Below, piece by piece: positions 5,650 to 7,725 of a stretch of 7,725 bases of DNA. The DNA comes from an uncultured Bacteroidota bacterium (lineage in GTDB: Bacteria > Bacteroidota > Bacteroidia > Chitinophagales > Chitinophagaceae). The stretch spans positions 1 to 7,725 of the forward strand of contig CAMLKS010000108.1 in assembly GCA_946480675.1 (NCBI GenBank), read 5' to 3'. Position numbers and translations under genes: made by a program. Under the pieces are notes generated by a model. It did no database searches, had not been told where the DNA came from, and saw nothing but the letters and a program-made list of their open reading frames with translations. Each line of letters opens with the position of its first letter. Within the stretch, counting starts at the first letter, position 1.

Positions 5650-6162
5650 ATGAAAATGCCGGAACGCTTTATATGGGCTGCCGATGTGCTGGATGTGCAA
5701 CCTGCTGATACCTTGCTGGAAATAGGCTGTGGTACGGGATTGCTGGCATCACTACTATTGCCGGCATTAAAGAAAGGGAGCTATACAGCCATAGACAGGT
5801 CGGCCACGGCTATAGCAAAGGCAGTAGCTAAGCATGAAAGCTTTGTAGCAAATGGCAAGGCACATTTTATAACCGGCACATTGAGCAATGCTACACTAAA
5901 GCCTGAATCATACAGCAAAATATTTGCCTTCAACGTAGCCAACCTGTGGAAGGCACCGGCTACGGAATTGGGTATTATTAAAAAGCTACTGAAGAAAGGC
6001 GGCAGCTTTTACCTCTTTCACCAGCCACCCTATGATATAACAAAGCAACTGGCTGCAGAAGCCACACAAGCCCTGCTGGAACATGGGTTTGAAATAAAAG
6101 AAGCAATTATCCGGCAGCTGGAAACAGTGCCTGCATTCTGCATTGTAGCACAACCTATATAG
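5650..6162 (+). CDS. Small class I SAM-dependent methyltransferase
   Basis: The 170-residue cytoplasmic protein has a Rossmann-type SAM site. Motif I is LLEIGCGTG (22-30), the acidic residue closing strand 2 is in YTAIDRS (45-51), the motif III region is FITGTLSNATL (73-83), and strand 4 is KIFAFNVANLW (90-100). It belongs to a group opening with MPERFxWAxDVLDV (here 3-16) and carrying an NVNLFW-like strand 4, here NVANLW. Members I know of are small and lack a dedicated substrate domain. LKKGGSFYLFHQPPY (114-128) is the strand 5 region. The methyl acceptor is unknown. ATG 5650 is taken as start; ATG 5656 (residue 3) is equally plausible, since the conserved part begins there. Relatives often carry a few more N-terminal residues, but no earlier start is apparent. 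The stop overlaps the end of the opposing membrane-protein gene by 8 bases. Confidence 0.88.
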   Translation: MKMPERFIWAADVLDVQPADTLLEIGCGTGLLASLLLPALKKGSYTAIDRSATAIAKAVAKHESFVANGKAHFITGTLSNATLKPESYSKIFAFNVANLWKAPATELGIIKKLLKKGGSFYLFHQPPYDITKQLAAEATQALLEHGFEIKEAIIRQLETVPAFCIVAQPI

Positions 6163-6715
6163 CCTCGTCGTAACCGGGATTGGGTACCTGGTTTACACGC
6201 ACGCTGCTCACGCCATCGCCCTGCATATCGGGCAGTTCTAAAAAGTGGCGCTGTTCTATGGTATCTATAGCAGCTCTGCGTTTCAGGTGTTGGCCTACCA
6301 GTGTTTTAATATTCTTGGCAGCAAAGCTCAGTATGTCATTCTTCAGGCGCAGGTGGCGCATAGCGCGTGCCAGCCCGTAAAATAAGAGTGCGATTAAACC
6401 GATAAGGCCATATATGCAGAAGAGAAATATCTGCACATTCATATAACCCAGCTTGATGTATTCACTTTTAAAACGCAGTTCGTCCAGTATATAAAAAGGA
6501 TAGAGCCTGGTAAGAAATACCGCAAAAGCAATAGCAGCCGCAGCCAGTGTATAGCCCAGAACTTCAGCAAATATGAGGGCACCTTTGCTTACAAGGCGTT
6601 GTGCAGCCGGTTTGCTCAGTTGTGTGCCCAATGGGTCAAACACTTCGAGCTGGCTGTATATCATATTTTTCTGTTCCTTGAAGTCGTATAGTAAGTCGTC
6701 TTGTAAGCGGGCCAT
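6155..6715 (-). CDS. Unrecognised protein with two membrane segments
   Basis: I do not recognise this 186-residue protein. It has a charged N-terminal segment (1-44), a first hydrophobic helix (about 46-69), a loop of some 22 residues with Arg, Lys and Glu (70-92), and a second helix (about 93-117). A mostly polar tail (118-186) carries a basic stretch RAMRHLRLK (117-125) and QHLKRRAA (142-149). Positive charges flank the outer ends of both helices, so both termini are probably cytoplasmic with the loop outside. There is no signal peptide, and no enzymatic motif is visible. That it is a real gene is supported by the best promoter match in the window, coherent membrane topology and sensible packing against its neighbours. 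Its 3' end overlaps the methyltransferase stop by 8 bases, and it diverges from prfC. Conservation of the tail would show whether it is a receptor-like or scaffold protein. Confidence 0.75.
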   Translation of the reverse strand: MARLQDDLLYDFKEQKNMIYSQLEVFDPLGTQLSKPAAQRLVSKGALIFAEVLGYTLAAAAIAFAVFLTRLYPFYILDELRFKSEYIKLGYMNVQIFLFCIYGLIGLIALLFYGLARAMRHLRLKNDILSFAAKNIKTLVGQHLKRRAAIDTIEQRHFLELPDMQGDGVSSVRVNQVPNPGYDEAI

Positions 6716-6746
6716 TCTTTGGGGGGTACTTTTTTTACTCGGACTA

Positions 6747-6776
6747 CAAAAGTAAAATAATGGAAGTATGCGTCAA
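6747..6776 (-). promoter_or_regulatory. Promoter of the two-segment membrane protein gene
   Basis: On the minus strand TTG (6776-6774) is followed by a 19-base spacer and TACTTTTG (6754-6747), matching the Bacteroidota consensus in both elements and in spacing. Transcription would begin near 6741, giving a leader of about 26 bases before ATG 6715. The leader contains seven A and six C in two homopolymer runs (6737-6730 and 6726-6721, read on the minus strand). Confidence 0.65.
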
Positions 6777-6815
6777 GCGGATAACGCGAGAATGTGGAAA
6801 TTGTGGGTGAAATGT

Positions 6816-6885
6816 TGAAAAGCCCCCTTTAGTGGGTTGGGGGTTATACCCCTCCCCCTTGAGGGGAGGTCGGGAGGGGGCTTCA
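6816..6885. repeat. GC-rich intergenic inverted-repeat element
   Basis: This 70-base block differs sharply in composition from its A+T-rich surroundings. Its ends are inverted copies: AAGCCCCC (6820-6827) and GGGGGCTT (6876-6883), flanked by TGAA and TTCA. An inner hairpin pairs CCTCCCC (6851-6857) with GGGGAGG (6863-6869) around CTTGA. Similar CCCTC/GGGAGG palindromes recur between genes in many Bacteroidota genomes, so this is probably one copy of a dispersed repeat. It separates the promoter of the membrane-protein gene from prfC. It might act as a terminator-like or insulating structure; it has no coding content. Confidence 0.65.
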
Positions 6886-6904
6886 ATATATCCCCAATAT
6901 TCCC

Positions 6905-6912
6905 GACCTTTG
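6905..6912 (+). promoter_or_regulatory. Possible -7 element of prfC
   Basis: GACCTTTG at 6905-6912 differs from TAnnTTTG at one base and is the best candidate upstream of prfC, implying a leader of about 45 bases. No clear -33 partner is seen; the expected position falls in or next to the GC-rich repeat. Confidence 0.3.
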
Positions 6913-6963
6913 CACTCTTTTTTAGCCGGCGGTACCCCATGCCGCAGGAATTAACGATATACG

Positions 6964-7725
6964 ATGTACGAAAAGGAAATCAGCCGTCGCAGGACGTTTG
7001 CCATTATATCTCACCCGGATGCCGGTAAAACCACGCTTACCGAAAAGTTGTTGCTGTTTGGTGGCGCCATACAGGTGGCAGGTGCCGTAAAGAGCAATAA
7101 GATAAAGAAACACGCTACCAGCGACTTTATGGAAATAGAGCGCCAGCGTGGTATCTCGGTTGCCACATCGGTAATGAGCTTTGAGTATAAGGATGTGCTG
7201 GTAAACCTGCTGGATACACCGGGCCACAAAGACTTTGCGGAAGATACCTATCGCACCCTGACAGCCGTGGACAGCGTAATACTGGTGATAGACAGTGTGA
7301 ACGGGGTGGAAGAACAAACCCGCCGCCTGATGGAAGTGTGCCGTATGCGCGATACGCCCGTTATCGTATTTGTAAATAAAATGGATCGCGACGGCAAATA
7401 CCCGTTCGACCTGATAGATGAAATAGAAAAAGAACTGAATATATCCCTGCACCCCCTTTCATGGCCTATCAATATGGGTAAGGAATTTAAAGGGGTGTAT
7501 AACCTGTATGATAAAAGCCTGAACCTTTTCACCGCCAGCCAGAAGGCTACGGACGATAACACCGTACCGATACCCGACCTGAGCGATAAGCTACTGGATG
7601 AAAAAGTGGGTGAGCGCGATGCCAACCAACTGCGCGAAGATGTAGAACTGTTGGAAGGTGTATATGGCGAACTGGATACGGATGCCTACCTGAAAGGTAA
7701 GATAGCACCGGTATTCTTTGGTTCT
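6964..7725 (+). CDS. prfC: Peptide chain release factor 3 (RF3), partial: 3' end beyond the right edge
   Basis: The first 254 codons of a translational GTPase are visible, still open at the window end; full-length RF3 is about 525-530 residues, so roughly half is here. RF3 recycles RF1 and RF2 from the ribosome after peptide release, at the cost of GTP. The GTPase motifs are intact: P-loop SHPDAGKTT (16-24), switch I end [10 protein letters not shown] (61-70), DTPGHKDF (84-91, with the catalytic-type His88) and NKMD (138-141). RF3 rather than EF-G or LepA is indicated by [48 protein letters not shown] and LYDKSLNLF, which track E. coli RF3 closely. The start is ATG 6964: the only upstream in-frame codons are a few after a TAA at 6952-6954. 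There is no Shine-Dalgarno. I see no fault in the visible half. Confidence 0.96.
   Translation, partial: MYEKEISRRRTFAIISHPDAGKTTLTEKLLLFGGAIQVAGAVKSNKIKKHATSDFMEIERQRGISVATSVMSFEYKDVLVNLLDTPGHKDFAEDTYRTLTAVDSVILVIDSVNGVEEQTRRLMEVCRMRDTPVIVFVNKMDRDGKYPFDLIDEIEKELNISLHPLSWPINMGKEFKGVYNLYDKSLNLFTASQKATDDNTVPIPDLSDKLLDEKVGERDANQLREDVELLEGVYGELDTDAYLKGKIAPVFFGS

Noticed and set aside
6837..7028. Plus-strand frame of 63 codons before prfC, beginning in the GC-rich repeat
   Set aside because: Its first part is translation of the palindromic repeat and the rest is out of frame with prfC, so it is not a gene.
6922..7625. Minus-strand open frames of 176, 72 and 125 codons
   Set aside because: They are shadows of prfC, which reads without interruption on the plus strand with all GTPase motifs.

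Overview
This is an ordinary-looking chromosomal stretch from a member of the Bacteroidota, most likely of the Chitinophagaceae type. The base composition is moderate, genes lack Shine-Dalgarno sequences, and several upstream regions carry the Bacteroidota sigma factor -7 motif TAnnTTTG. It also has a Porin_10-like outer-membrane protein directly behind a trimeric purine nucleoside phosphorylase (PNP), and a GC-rich palindromic intergenic repeat of a kind seen in this phylum. The species assignment is inference; no rRNA or other marker is present.

Left block (1-3614, all minus strand). Reading in the direction of transcription: a PNP gene with a recognisable promoter; a 669-residue putative beta-barrel porin starting 17 bases later, probably from a TTG codon; a possible terminator; and a secreted SGNH/DUF4886-like hydrolase that runs off the left edge. 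PNP and porin look co-transcribed, which loosely suggests nucleoside or base uptake and salvage.

Middle block (3615-5025). A 287-base A+T-rich intergenic region separates PNP from a divergent DUF1304 membrane protein. It carries tandem TTTGTTATG repeats that contain -7 boxes, TTGCTTCA repeats and a short hairpin. After DUF1304 comes a YceI-family periplasmic protein. Its putative promoter has a perfect 6-2-6 palindrome in the spacer, a candidate operator. A strong hairpin at 5001-5025 ends both the YceI gene and the convergent acetyltransferase gene.

Right block (5025-7725). A RimJ/RimL-type GNAT acetyltransferase (minus) and a small class I SAM-dependent methyltransferase (plus) diverge from a 67-base spacer. 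The methyltransferase overlaps tail-to-tail by 8 bases with an unrecognised protein of two membrane segments (minus), which has the best promoter match in the window. Past a GC-rich inverted repeat, prfC (peptide chain release factor 3) starts on the plus strand and runs off the right edge.

I found no RNA gene, CRISPR array, insertion sequence, phage gene or defence cassette, and no strong case for a new system. The points most worth a second look are the PNP base-specificity residue (Asp where human PNP has Asn243), the stacked -7-box repeats, the YceI promoter palindrome and the unrecognised membrane protein.
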